This document shows positions 52,111 through 61,278 of a stretch of 64,000 bases of DNA, one piece after another (positions within the stretch are counted from its first letter, which is position 1; every line of letters starts with the position of its first letter). Source of the DNA: Oscillospiraceae bacterium (GTDB lineage Bacteria > Bacillota > Clostridia > Oscillospirales > Oscillospiraceae); contig JAJPYE010000009.1 in assembly GCA_021205095.1 (NCBI GenBank), forward strand, positions 1-64,000, in the 5' to 3' direction. Position numbers and translations under genes: made by a program. The notes beneath the pieces are model-generated. The model saw nothing but the letters and a program-made list of their open reading frames with translations, ran no database searches and was not told the origin of the DNA.

Positions 52111-53865
52111 TTACCTGTCAATCCGGCGATCCAGGTCGGCGTTAAAGCGGGACAGGCTCCTCTGCGTGTCGGACACGGCCTTCAAAAGCAGCTTCAGCTC
52201 CGTGTCGATGGTCTTGGCGGAGGCCTTAATATCTCCGTCCAGCGAGTTGACGGTTTTGGGCATAGCCCGGAGGGATTGCGTTACGCTGGTGACGACGGCG
52301 GAGGTGTGGTTCAGGCTGTCGTTCAAATGAGCCAGGCTGTCGTCCATCTGGGCCAGGCTGTCGCTGATGCTGCGGGACATGACCCCGTCCAAATCCCCGG
52401 CGGCCCGCTCCAGCCGCGCGGCGGCGGCATTGATGTCTGTGGTGACGGCCCCGGCCATCTCCTTCACGGACTGAGCGGCGTTCGCCATCTGACGGCCCGC
52501 TTCCACGGCCTGCTGAGAGCTGGCGGTCTGGGCGGTCTCCATCTGGTTGGCCATGCGCTGAATGGCCTGGGCCACTGTCAGGCTCTTGTCCATGCTGTCG
52601 GCAGCGGACTGGGCGGCGGCGGACAGGGAACGCACCAGGGCGTCCTCCGTCTCGTGGTGCTGCCGGTAATCCTCCATAAAGCTCTCCATTCCCTGCACTA
52701 CCGCAGTCTGCGCACCGGTCAGGGCCTGGATGGTGTCCGTATAGGCGGACATGGCCTTGACCATGTCCTGGCAGTATGCCTGGGTCTGGGCCAGATCCCG
52801 GCCCGTCTTGCCAATGCTGTCGGACATGGTGCGGAAGCTGTCGATGGTGTCCTTTTCCCAGCGGGTCAGATCCTCCGTCCGGGCCTTGAGCTGCACGAAA
52901 ATACTGCCCATGGCGGTGTTCATGTTCTCCAAAAAGTAACGAACCACCTTGTCCATGCCTGCGCGCTGATCCTCAATGGACACAGTGACATAGTTTTCCA
53001 CGCTGTCCTGAAGCTTTTGCACCATAGGCTGCATCAGAGTGATGATAGACTCGCTGACCTGCTCGCCAACGCTGGCGCCGAAGCGCTCCAGGGAGGCGTT
53101 CTGCTCCGCCTGCATACGGAGCATGGCGTTTTCCGCCGCGTGTTCATTGCTGGGACGCACCCGCTCGGTGTAGACGTCCTGGAAATCCCGAAGAGCCTGC
53201 ACGCTGCTGCGGACAAGATTTTTATAAACCAGGTTAAACAGCAAAGAATAAATCAGACCGAAAATAGAGGTCAAAAAGGCGATCTTAATGCCCGCCATCA
53301 GCGCCTGGGTGCTGGACTGCATCAGGTCTACGGAGGAGGCGTCAAAATTCCGCAGGCCGTACACCAGGCCGATAAAGGTGAACAGAATACCGAGACCGCT
53401 CATAATGCCACCAAGCTGATCGCAGAAGGGCTTGTTCACCGCATCGTATATGACATTCTCATCGATGTAGTCCTCAATATCGCAGTCGGCGGTCAGGGTG
53501 TTCTGCCTTTGCAGACGCTGCGTCTCCTGGATATAGGAAGCATACCGCTCGTCCAGACGGCGGCAGCCGAAGGGGGCGATGTCCCGGCTGTATCGGTTCC
53601 ACAGAGTTTTCTGATCCTCCCCAGAGGATTGGATGTCCCGCGTTACGGAATCCAGCGCCCATACGGTTTTGGCCAGGGGACGGGCGCAGGTTTCAAAATA
53701 GATGACCAGAAACAGGACGGCGATGGCGTCGAAGGCCATGTTGATGGCAAAATCCACCCAGTTATCGCCGGTGTGGGTCATAAAAAACACGCCCAGGGAG
53801 ATGACGAATACCAAAAGAAACAGCAATCGGCTAAGCAGATTCCAGGTCTTAATGTGTTTTCCCAT
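52111..53865 (-). CDS. MotA/TolQ/ExbB-type proton channel with long cytoplasmic tail, ZorA-like
   Basis: A 584-residue channel subunit. Four hydrophobic helices lie at about 10-29, 38-58, 151-171 and 191-214. The last two carry the family pattern GGIMSGLGILFTFIGLVYGL and AGIKIAFLTSIFGLIYSLLF. Residues 215-584 are a cytoplasmic tail, largely helical and coiled-coil with phased Ala/Gln/Ser repeats (such as SLAQMDDSLAHLNDSLNH). ZorA of Zorya anti-phage systems has exactly this short-channel, long-tail plan. Stand-alone MotA/ExbB homologues in Firmicutes can look similar. ATG 53865 follows GGGAGGAAA. No ZorC, ZorD or ZorE-like gene is adjacent. Confidence 0.82.
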   Translation of the reverse strand: MGKHIKTWNLLSRLLFLLVFVISLGVFFMTHTGDNWVDFAINMAFDAIAVLFLVIYFETCARPLAKTVWALDSVTRDIQSSGEDQKTLWNRYSRDIAPFGCRRLDERYASYIQETQRLQRQNTLTADCDIEDYIDENVIYDAVNKPFCDQLGGIMSGLGILFTFIGLVYGLRNFDASSVDLMQSSTQALMAGIKIAFLTSIFGLIYSLLFNLVYKNLVRSSVQALRDFQDVYTERVRPSNEHAAENAMLRMQAEQNASLERFGASVGEQVSESIITLMQPMVQKLQDSVENYVTVSIEDQRAGMDKVVRYFLENMNTAMGSIFVQLKARTEDLTRWEKDTIDSFRTMSDSIGKTGRDLAQTQAYCQDMVKAMSAYTDTIQALTGAQTAVVQGMESFMEDYRQHHETEDALVRSLSAAAQSAADSMDKSLTVAQAIQRMANQMETAQTASSQQAVEAGRQMANAAQSVKEMAGAVTTDINAAAARLERAAGDLDGVMSRSISDSLAQMDDSLAHLNDSLNHTSAVVTSVTQSLRAMPKTVNSLDGDIKASAKTIDTELKLLLKAVSDTQRSLSRFNADLDRRIDR

Positions 53866-53943
53866 AATGATAGTTTCCTCCCGTTTGGTTGATTTTGCGG
53901 GGTGCGTCCTTTCGATGCAGAAGCGGAAAATCCGCTTTCTTTA

Positions 53944-53972
53944 TTGTATCACATTTGGCAATATGGTACAAT
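53944..53972. promoter_or_regulatory. Overlapping face-to-face promoters for the motA-like and nfo genes
   Basis: On plus: TTGTAT (53944-53949), 17 bp, TACAAT (53967-53972), reading towards nfo. The same 29 bp on minus reads TTGTAC, 17 bp, TACAAT, with an extended TGA before the -10, towards the MotA-like gene. Each -35 is the complement of the opposite -10. Confidence 0.65.
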
Positions 53973-54119
53973 GGATAATAATACAGGGGGTACGACGCCC
54001 CGTCCCGCCCTTCTATGGTACGGCGAAATTATGAAATTAGTATGAAATCATCATGAGTTCCGGCAAAATTTCAGAAAAACCGGCGATTCATGGAAAAATA
54101 TGAAAAGCGAGGAGAGATT

Positions 54120-54962
54120 ATGTTCCGAATTGGATGTCATATATCCGCTGCCGGAGGTTATCTGGCTATGGGAAAACGGGCAGACGCCCTGGGGGGCAAC
54201 ACCTTTGCCTTCTTCACCAGAAATCCGCGTGGCGGTGCGGCCAAGGCCATTGACCCGGCGGATGTAGCCGCGTTTGCGGATTTCTGCCGGGAAAAGGACA
54301 TAGACCGTCTGGTGGCCCATGCGCCCTATACCTTAAACCCCTGCGCGGCCAAGGAAAACGTCCGGGAATTTGCTCTGATGACCTTTCAGGACGACCTGCA
54401 GCGGATGGAAAACACCCCCGGCCAATACTATAACTTTCACCCCGGCAGCCATGTGGGCCAGGGGATAGAGGTGGGCATCGAAAAGACGGCGGAGGTACTC
54501 AACCAGGTGCTGTTTCCCACCATGACCACCACCGTCCTGCTGGAGACCATGGCCGGAAAGGGCAGCGAACTGGGGGGCCGCTTTGAAGAGCTGCGGGCCA
54601 TCATTGACCGGGTGGAGCTGAACGACAAGCTGGGTGTCTGCCTGGATACCTGCCACATCTGGGACGGGGGCTATGACGTGGTGAACAACCTGGACGGGGT
54701 GCTGACGGAATTTGACCGGGTCATCGGCCTGGACAGGCTGAAGGCTGTCCATCTCAACAACAGCAAAAATCCCCTGGGCGCGAAAAAGGACCGGCACGCA
54801 AAGCTTCTGGAGGGGGTGTTCCCCCTGGAGGCCATTGCACGCATTGTCACCCACCCTGTGCTGGAGAATCTGCCCTTTATCCTGGAGACTCCCAACGAGG
54901 AGGAGGGCTACGCGGAGGAGATCGCCCTCTGCCGCCGCCTCCATGAGGGCGGGAACGCATAG
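54120..54962 (+). CDS. nfo: Endonuclease IV (AP endonuclease)
   Basis: A 280-residue zinc AP endonuclease that incises abasic sites in base-excision repair. It is a TIM-barrel of normal length. Metal-ligand blocks are GCHISAAGGY, HAPYTLNP, FHPGSHVGQG, LETMAGKGSELG, CLDTCHIWDGGYD, HLNNSKNPLGAKKDRH and ILETPNEEEGY. ATG 54120 follows GAGGAGAG. It is divergent from the ZorA-like gene and shares its promoter footprint. Confidence 0.96.
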   Translation: MFRIGCHISAAGGYLAMGKRADALGGNTFAFFTRNPRGGAAKAIDPADVAAFADFCREKDIDRLVAHAPYTLNPCAAKENVREFALMTFQDDLQRMENTPGQYYNFHPGSHVGQGIEVGIEKTAEVLNQVLFPTMTTTVLLETMAGKGSELGGRFEELRAIIDRVELNDKLGVCLDTCHIWDGGYDVVNNLDGVLTEFDRVIGLDRLKAVHLNNSKNPLGAKKDRHAKLLEGVFPLEAIARIVTHPVLENLPFILETPNEEEGYAEEIALCRRLHEGGNA

Positions 54963-55004
54963 AAGCTCCCATCCCCGGCCAAACTAAGGCGCGGGTGATG
55001 AAAT

Positions 55005-55223
55005 GTGAAGAAGAATTATGTAAACGGAGAAGACGTTCCCCTGGGCTTCGGCATGGCGCTGGCCCAAAATCCGGACGCCATGGATGTATTCGCAGGGCTG
55101 ACAGAGGCGCAGCGGCGGCAGGTGGTGGAAAAAACGGGCCGCATCCGTTCCAGGGAGGAAATGCGCTCCTATGTGGATTCTCTGGTGGATCCAGGCTGGC
55201 AGCCGGACTCCGCAAAGTCCTGA
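55005..55223 (+). CDS. Small conserved protein, family not identified
   Basis: A 72-residue hydrophilic helical protein starting at GTG 55005 (VPLGFGMALAQNPDAMDVFA, then LTEAQRRQVVEKTGRIRSREEM). It looks like a small family I have seen in Oscillospiraceae-type genomes, of unknown role. The ribosome site (GGTGATG) is weak, and it lies 42 nt after nfo, perhaps co-transcribed. Confidence 0.65.
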   Translation: MKKNYVNGEDVPLGFGMALAQNPDAMDVFAGLTEAQRRQVVEKTGRIRSREEMRSYVDSLVDPGWQPDSAKS

Positions 55224-55294
55224 AGGACGTTGCGGAGGAGAGGCGGCCTGTGACTCCAGGCGATTCGCTTCAGGCCGCTGAATCTCTACAGACG

Positions 55295-55327
55295 AAAAAA
55301 GGGGATGGTTATTTTCAAACCATCCCC
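55295..55327 (-). terminator. Terminator of secreted paralogue 3
   Basis: On the minus strand GGGGATGGTT (55327-55318) pairs with AACCATCCCC (55310-55301) around a 7-nt loop, followed by six T (55300-55295). Confidence 0.85.
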
Positions 55328-55351
55328 CAATTTTATGCGTGGAGTAAGGAT

Positions 55352-56857
55352 TCAGCCCATGCTGGCCTCGCCGGAGGCAGCCTCCGCAGAGGCTGTAGCT
55401 TCAGCGGGGGTCAGGACGATTTCGCCCTCGTAGGTTCCGGCGACGATTTCGGTCTCTACCCCGTCCACGGTCATAACGCCGGTGATGGTGGAGGTCTCGT
55501 CGATGGTCAGGCCCAGAAGGGTGCTTTCCTCCGTGACGACCCAGGAGGAGCCGTCGGTCAGGGTCAGGTAGGCGCCGTGAACGGTCTCATAGGTCTCGTC
55601 CAGGGCGTAGTCCGTGAAGCCCTCTGCCTCGGCTGCTTCGTTCCAGTGGGCGCAGTCGTAATAGTTGATCGCCCCGGTCAGGGAGGCGGCGGACAGGGTC
55701 AGGTACAGATCCCGCTGGTAGTCCTCGTGGATCACATCGCCGGTCACGGCCATGTCCGTCATGGTGACGGAGACGCCGGGGTAGTATTCCCCGTCGGGGA
55801 CGGCGTTCATAAAGCCGGTGTCGTTGTTATAGACCGTGTGGATGACGGCCCCGGTGCCGTTTTCGTCGGCGATGAGCTGGGAGTCGGTGAGCTGGATGTC
55901 GGTGTTGGTACTCTTGATCAGAATGACGCTGCCGGCGGTGTGGTCGATGTAGGCCTGCTTCTGCTCCTCATATTCCACACCCTGATCCAGGGACAGGTCG
56001 GTAGTCAGAATACTGCCGTTTACGGTGATTTCCGTGGCGTACAGGGGCAGCTCCTCCTCGGAATAGCCCTCATATTCCCAATAAGGGGGCAGGTTTACGC
56101 TGTGAATCATCAGAGCGTTCCGGCCACCGGCGATGGTGCTGCCCAGGGTCTTGTCCTCCTGGGGAGTCATGTCCTCCTCGGTCAGGTATTCGGCCACGTC
56201 CTCGTCCGCCTCGCCATCGGCGATGGTGCCGATAACCACCCGGCCATAGGTGCCGGAGATAATGCCGATTTCCGCGGACTGGATGGTGGAGCCGTAGACC
56301 AGCAGATTGCAGAACAGGTCAGAGTAGGCCCCGTAGCCCCCCTCGGTAGTGATGGCGGTGGAGCCGTAGGCATAAAGACTAAGCTCGGTCTGGCCCTCCT
56401 CGGTCACAGGCTCCGCCCCGTCGGTGGAAAGAGCCGCCCAGTTCTGGGATACGATGGTGGAGTTGATATAGAAGCTGTGGGCCTGGCCCAGGGCCAGGGT
56501 GGTGCGGATGCTCCCGGCCACCAGCAGGTTTCCGGGGTTGCCGGTCAGCGGCTCGGTTTCGGCGGTGGTGCTGCCCTCCACATAGGAGTTGCGGACGACC
56601 ACCACGGAGTCGCCGGAGTTCTGGATGGCGGTGCCGTCCACGGCGGTGATGGTCTCTCCGTCGATGACCTCCACGCCGCTGGTGATGGTGATGGAGTCCT
56701 CATTGGTGATGATATCCGTCAGACCGTCGGTCAGGTCGTTGGAGGCCTCCCCGGAGGCTTCCCCGGACGCCTCCCCGGAGGCGAAGGCGCCGCAGCCCAG
56801 CCCCAGGCAAAGGGCCAGAGACAGCAGCAGAGACAGCAGTGCCTTGAAATGCTTCAT
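55352..56857 (-). CDS. Secreted acidic beta-helix-like protein, SGEAS-linker family (paralogue 3)
   Basis: A 501-residue exported protein. The signal peptide MKHFKALLSLLLSLALCLGL is followed at once by (SGEA)-type repeats (SGEASGEASGEAS), so the low-complexity linker is N-terminal here. In the 6327-8513 relative it is central. The body is beta-rich and Asp/Glu/Thr-rich (ITITSGVEVIDGETITAVDG, VVIGTIADGEAD). The C-terminal module has GSSWVVTEESTLLGLTIDE and ends near SGEASMG. ATG 56857 follows GAGGAG. No catalytic or anchoring motif was seen. Its C-terminal resemblance to the 6327-8513 protein is clear to the eye; function unknown. Confidence 0.8.
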   Translation of the reverse strand: MKHFKALLSLLLSLALCLGLGCGAFASGEASGEASGEASNDLTDGLTDIITNEDSITITSGVEVIDGETITAVDGTAIQNSGDSVVVVRNSYVEGSTTAETEPLTGNPGNLLVAGSIRTTLALGQAHSFYINSTIVSQNWAALSTDGAEPVTEEGQTELSLYAYGSTAITTEGGYGAYSDLFCNLLVYGSTIQSAEIGIISGTYGRVVIGTIADGEADEDVAEYLTEEDMTPQEDKTLGSTIAGGRNALMIHSVNLPPYWEYEGYSEEELPLYATEITVNGSILTTDLSLDQGVEYEEQKQAYIDHTAGSVILIKSTNTDIQLTDSQLIADENGTGAVIHTVYNNDTGFMNAVPDGEYYPGVSVTMTDMAVTGDVIHEDYQRDLYLTLSAASLTGAINYYDCAHWNEAAEAEGFTDYALDETYETVHGAYLTLTDGSSWVVTEESTLLGLTIDETSTITGVMTVDGVETEIVAGTYEGEIVLTPAEATASAEAASGEASMG

Positions 56858-56886
56858 GTGATATTCTCCTCGTATTGTAAGGTATG

Positions 56887-56916
56887 ATTATAGTATAACA
56901 TAGATTGGGATTACAA
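56887..56916 (-). promoter_or_regulatory. Promoter of secreted paralogue 3
   Basis: Minus strand TTGTAA (56916-56911), 18-bp spacer, TATAAT (56892-56887), about 25 nt from the ATG. Confidence 0.65.
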
Positions 56917-56959
56917 GGAGCATAAATGTAGACACCATGCAAAGAAGTTGAGATAGACG

Positions 56960-58999
56960 CTACAGAAGTTGCCGGTAATACAGCCCTCCGGTGCGGGGCA
57001 GGGCGGAGGGACGGCCTTCCAGAAATTCCCCGATGACCTGGCCCCGGCGGTCGTTGTCCTCGTCGGTGAAGTACAAAAGCCGGAAATCCCCTGGGTCGTC
57101 CCGGTCTCCTATGTGGAGGGGGACGCTGTTGAGAAGGGTGGAATACCGCCGCCGGTCACATTCCACGGGAAAGACCACGCCCCGGCGGTCTGTCAGGGTT
57201 CCGTGGCCGCCGCAGGACGCGCAGCCCATGCTAGCTTTGACCGGGCAGCTCCGAAACCGCATGAGCGGCAGCCGCCCATAGGCGACCAGTCCCAGGGGGA
57301 TGGAGCCGCCCAGTCGCCGCAGCTTTTCCATAGGCAGCTCAAAGGAGGCGGTCAGGCTGGTCAAACCCAGGGCCTCGTAAAAATCCACGGTCTGGGTGTT
57401 GGTCACGTTCAGCCCCCAGCCGCCCCGGACGGTCAGACCCAGGCGTTTTCCCAGGGGGATGCCGTATATATTATCTGTCCAGATTTCCGTCAGCCCAGCC
57501 TCCTTCAGCAGCCGAAGCCGGGCCTCCAGGGCCTCCTCGTCCCCCGGAAAGAGGAGAGCGGGAAGCTGGGCCGTGAGCCGTGGGCCGTATCGGGCCAGAA
57601 GGGCCGGGGTGATAGCCTCCACCGGCAGAAGCAGCCGGGCAAGGGAATCCAGATGGGGCGTCGCTTCAAGCCGGGCGGCGTCGGGAAACCTGGCCCACAG
57701 GGGAGAGGGGGCATGGGTCTCGCGGAATATGATGGGAACCGGTCTGTAATCCCCCCGCTCCGGCGCGGGAGCCGCGGCCCGTATCTCGTCCAGTTCCTCC
57801 AATGCCTGACGGCGCAGGGCGTTCAGAGCGGCGGCGGACATGGTCAGGCCGGCATCCAGGTGAACATTCAGATGGTTTACATAATATTGTGTATTCCCTG
57901 TTTTCTCCAGGCTCCGCCCGGCTGTGGCCTCGTCCAGTGACCGGGTGCGGGCCGCCTCCGGGGCGGGGCCGGGGACGGTCAGGGTGTTTTCTCCGTCGGA
58001 AACGGCCAGACGGCTGCCCTGGGCGGTCATGGAAAAGGCCATATTCACCGGCACCAGGGGTGTTTCCCGCCGGTAAAGGGCGGCAAGGCTCCCCAGCACC
58101 GCCTCGGCGCTGGCTGCGTCCGCTTCCGTCCGATGGCCGAACATGGCCCGGTTCCGCTGGCCGGTGAGATACCCGTCGGTGAAGCCGCTGCGGGAGAACA
58201 CCGCCTCCAGGGTCTTCTGGTCGTATGGCTCCCCGGCGCGGGCTTTTTTGCAGGCGGTGACGGCGGCGGCCACGTATTCGGGCCGCTTCATCCGGCCCTC
58301 GATTTTCAGGGTATGCACCCCCGCCTGGCGCAGCTCGTCCATGTGGGCCAGCAGGGACATATCCTTCAGGGACAGGGCGTAGTCCCGCCCACCGCAGCGC
58401 CAGTTGAGGCGGCAGGGCTGGGCGCACAGGCCCCGGTTCCCGCTCCGGCCTCCCAGCATGGCGGAGAGATAGCAGGCCCCGGAAAGGCTCATGCAGTGGG
58501 CCCCGTGGACGAAAGCCTCCGCCGGGATGGACACGGTGGCGCAGATGTCCCCCATCTCCTCCGCCGTCAGCTCTCTTGCCAGGACAAAGCTGTCAAAGCC
58601 TGCGTCCTGCAAAAATCTGGCCCCGTCCCGATTGTGTACCGCCGTCTGGGTGGAGGCCACCCGATGCAGGCCAGGCCAGCGCTTCTGAAACAGCCGCAAG
58701 GCGGCCATGTCCTGCAAAATAACGCCATATACCCCGGCCTGGGCAATTTGCTCCGCCGTCTCCTCCAGGGAGGGCTGCTCCTCGTCCAGCACCAGGGTAT
58801 TGACTGTCACATATAGCTTTACATTCCGCGCCCGGCAGTACCGGGCGGCCTGGGCCAGACCGGCCCCGTCGAAGTTGGCGGCGTTTTGCCGGGCGTTGAA
58901 GCGGGGCAGACCCAGATATACCGCCTCCGCCCCGCAGCGCACTGCCGCCACAAGCTGCTCCTGCCCCCCGGCAGGGGCCAATATCTCCGGCATAGCCAT
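56960..58999 (-). CDS. Peptidase U32 family protein, RlhA/YdcP-like
   Basis: A 679-residue U32-family protein with a C-terminal extension (DUF3656 type). The N-terminal half has EILAPAGGQEQLVAAVRCGA, the signature EAFVHGAHCMSLSGACYLS, and the Cys cluster GNRGLCAQPCRLNW. A C-terminal cysteine set (CPVKASMGCASCGGHG) follows. E. coli relatives with this layout hydroxylate 23S rRNA (RlhA) or tRNA (TrhP) rather than cut protein. The Cys pattern could hold an Fe-S cluster, so an RNA-modifying role is plausible. Start at ATG 58999, or 58993. Confidence 0.88.
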   Translation of the reverse strand: MAMPEILAPAGGQEQLVAAVRCGAEAVYLGLPRFNARQNAANFDGAGLAQAARYCRARNVKLYVTVNTLVLDEEQPSLEETAEQIAQAGVYGVILQDMAALRLFQKRWPGLHRVASTQTAVHNRDGARFLQDAGFDSFVLARELTAEEMGDICATVSIPAEAFVHGAHCMSLSGACYLSAMLGGRSGNRGLCAQPCRLNWRCGGRDYALSLKDMSLLAHMDELRQAGVHTLKIEGRMKRPEYVAAAVTACKKARAGEPYDQKTLEAVFSRSGFTDGYLTGQRNRAMFGHRTEADAASAEAVLGSLAALYRRETPLVPVNMAFSMTAQGSRLAVSDGENTLTVPGPAPEAARTRSLDEATAGRSLEKTGNTQYYVNHLNVHLDAGLTMSAAALNALRRQALEELDEIRAAAPAPERGDYRPVPIIFRETHAPSPLWARFPDAARLEATPHLDSLARLLLPVEAITPALLARYGPRLTAQLPALLFPGDEEALEARLRLLKEAGLTEIWTDNIYGIPLGKRLGLTVRGGWGLNVTNTQTVDFYEALGLTSLTASFELPMEKLRRLGGSIPLGLVAYGRLPLMRFRSCPVKASMGCASCGGHGTLTDRRGVVFPVECDRRRYSTLLNSVPLHIGDRDDPGDFRLLYFTDEDNDRRGQVIGEFLEGRPSALPRTGGLYYRQLL

Positions 59000-59051
59000 C
59001 GGCAGTTGCCTCCGTTTGTGATATGAGTCAGGGCTTGCTTTTTAACATATT

Positions 59052-59627
59052 CTAGGGCAGGTCGAACTCCCGGTCGACCATGTCCCGAAGCATTTCCAGC
59101 GAGTCTTCGTCATAGGCCAGCTCCCCGTTTTCAAACATCAGGGCCGCGCCGTACATCAGGGAGCGAAGGACGAATTTTTTGCGGATAAATACGTCCATCG
59201 GCATATTGACCTGCTCCCGGTATTTTTCCGCCGCCTCATTGGGAAGCCTGGACAGCTTGCTCCGCAGGCCCTGGTGTCTGCTGTCAAGGGAATCGTCCTT
59301 GATCATCAGCGCCGAGCGGAAGTGGGGATTTTCCACCAGAAAGCAGGTGTAGGTGACGAGCATCTCCGTGATCTGACGGCGGTAATCGTCGGGATAGGCC
59401 TCCAGAATGGTATGGAGCTTTTCATACCAAAGGGAGTAGTTATAGGAGATGATGGCCGCGATAAACTCGTTTTTGTTGACAAAATGCTTGTAGGGGGCGG
59501 CGGGGGACAGGCCGCAAGCCTCCGCCACCCGTCGGACGGAAAAATCCACAATGCCGTGCTGGTTCAGCTCCTGGACACCGGCCAGGAGAAGCTCCTGCTT
59601 TTTACTTTTTCTGTGTCCCTCCGCCAT
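59052..59627 (-). CDS. TetR/AcrR family transcriptional regulator
   Basis: A 191-residue repressor with an N-terminal HTH (VDFSVRRVAEACGLSPAAPYKHF) and a helical ligand-binding domain. It is the last gene of the acc-AMP-ligase run and overlaps the ligase stop by 26 nt, so it is translationally coupled. It probably senses an acyl-CoA, fatty acid or drug and controls these genes; no operator could be defined. Confidence 0.88.
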   Translation of the reverse strand: MAEGHRKSKKQELLLAGVQELNQHGIVDFSVRRVAEACGLSPAAPYKHFVNKNEFIAAIISYNYSLWYEKLHTILEAYPDDYRRQITEMLVTYTCFLVENPHFRSALMIKDDSLDSRHQGLRSKLSRLPNEAAEKYREQVNMPMDVFIRKKFVLRSLMYGAALMFENGELAYDEDSLEMLRDMVDREFDLP

Positions 59628-61278
59628 GGGCTGTCTCTCCTCCGTCTCTTTCTTCCTTCAGGGAGGCCCGGCATATTTTGCCGCTGATGGTCTTGGGCAT
59701 GGAGGACACAAACTCAATGGAGCGTATCCACTTGTACTCCGCAAGCCGGGCGTTGGCAAAATCCATGATCTCCTTTTCCAGAGCGCGGTCAGGCTGGCGC
59801 TGTGGGGTGGGGACGATGATGGCCTTGATGGCCTGGCCCCGCCACTTGTCGGGTATGCCGATCACGCTGCACTCCAGCACGGCGGGATGCTCCGCCAGCA
59901 CCCGCTCGATCTCATAGGGGCCTACCCGGTAGCCGCCTGTTTTTATTATATCATCAAACCGGCCAAAAAACCAGTAGCATCCGTCCTCGTCCCGCCAGGC
60001 GGCGTCCCCTGTGTGATAGACCCCGTTCCGCCAGACGTTTGCCAGAAGCTCCTGGTTTTCCCAGTAGGCGGTGAGAAGGCCGCACTGGACGCCGTTCTCC
60101 GGCGGGCGGATGACGATCTCGCCTACCTCGCCGTCCGGGACGGGGCTGCCGTCCGGGGCCTGGAGCTGGATGTCGTAGAGGGGAGAGGGGTAGCCCAGGG
60201 AGGCGTCCTTGGGAGCGCTCCAGGCGAAATTCGCCAGCAGCAGGGTGGTCTCTGTCTGGCCGTAGCCCTCCGCCAGGGTCAGGCCCGTCTTTTCGTAAAA
60301 CAGCCGGAATACGTCGGGGCTGAGAACCTCCCCGGCGGTGGTGGCATGCTTCAGGGTGGGCATTGGGTCGATGGTTTTCCGCACCAGATAGCGGTACACC
60401 GTGGAGGGGGCGCAGAAGGAGGTCACGCCGTATTTGTTGATGACGGACACAAGCTGCCTGGGACTGAAGCTGTCGAAGTCATACACCATCACCGCGCTGC
60501 CCACCAGCCACTGGCCGTACAGCTTGCCCCAGGAGGCCTTGGCCCAGCCGGTTTCGGACACGGTGAAGTGCAGGCCCCCGTCCTCCGCCTGCTGCCAGTA
60601 TTTGGCGGTGACGATATGGGCCAGGGGGTAGGTCTGGTCGTGAATGACCCCCTTGGGGTACTCCGTGGTGCCGGAGGTGAAGTATAAAAACATGGGGTCG
60701 TGGGCCAATGTCTCCTGCCGGGGCAGAAGGTCTGAGGCGGTCTCTGCCTCCTGGGAGAGACAGCGAAAGCCCTCCGTCGGCTCCCGCGCCGTCCACAAAA
60801 GGGCCTCCATGTCCGTTTGCGCCAGCGCAGCCTGGATTTTCCGGGGAAACTCGTTTTCCACGGTGCAGATCACGGCGGAGGGGCGGGCCTGCCGGAAGCG
60901 GTAGGCGATGTCCTCCTCCGTGAGCATATGGGTCACGGGCATCATCACCGCCCCAATCTTGTGCAGGGCTATGGCGGTAAACCAATACTCCACATGGCGC
61001 TTTAAGGCTACCATGACCCGGCTCCCCCGGCCCAGCCCGGCGGCCAGAAACACGTTTGCATACTGGTTGCTGATCCGGGCCACCTCGCCGAAGGAGACAA
61101 TGCGCTCCTGCCCGGCGGGATTGGCCCACACAATGGCCCGCCTGTCCGGCTCCTGGGCGGCAATGGCGTCCACCACGTCGTAGCCGAAGTTGAAGTTTTC
61201 GGGATAGTTTAGCTCGATATGGGTCAGACGATTTGTCTCGTCAAAGGTCTCGGTGCAAAATTTCTGGTAAATACTCAT
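59602..61278 (-). CDS. AMP-dependent acyl-CoA synthetase/ligase
   Basis: A 558-residue adenylate-forming enzyme with the P-loop FTSGTTEYPKGV (200-211), A5 motif EGYGQTE, A7 YHTGDAAW, and the catalytic C-terminal Lys in KTISGKICR. It activates a carboxylic acid to acyl-AMP and then acyl-CoA. The length and the N-terminal ELNYPENFNFGYDVVDA resemble medium-chain or acetyl/propionyl-type synthetases. ATG 61278 overlaps the accA stop (ATGA). The ORF is open to 61614, but that extension lies inside accA. Substrate unknown; linkage to acetyl-CoA carboxylase suggests fatty-acid metabolism. Confidence 0.9.
   Translation of the reverse strand: MSIYQKFCTETFDETNRLTHIELNYPENFNFGYDVVDAIAAQEPDRRAIVWANPAGQERIVSFGEVARISNQYANVFLAAGLGRGSRVMVALKRHVEYWFTAIALHKIGAVMMPVTHMLTEEDIAYRFRQARPSAVICTVENEFPRKIQAALAQTDMEALLWTAREPTEGFRCLSQEAETASDLLPRQETLAHDPMFLYFTSGTTEYPKGVIHDQTYPLAHIVTAKYWQQAEDGGLHFTVSETGWAKASWGKLYGQWLVGSAVMVYDFDSFSPRQLVSVINKYGVTSFCAPSTVYRYLVRKTIDPMPTLKHATTAGEVLSPDVFRLFYEKTGLTLAEGYGQTETTLLLANFAWSAPKDASLGYPSPLYDIQLQAPDGSPVPDGEVGEIVIRPPENGVQCGLLTAYWENQELLANVWRNGVYHTGDAAWRDEDGCYWFFGRFDDIIKTGGYRVGPYEIERVLAEHPAVLECSVIGIPDKWRGQAIKAIIVPTPQRQPDRALEKEIMDFANARLAEYKWIRSIEFVSSMPKTISGKICRASLKEERDGGETAHGGGTQKK

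Noticed and set aside
51095..54962. A complete Zorya defence system
   Set aside because: Only the motor pair is present. nfo (endonuclease IV) is a housekeeping repair enzyme and was not taken as a ZorD/E effector.
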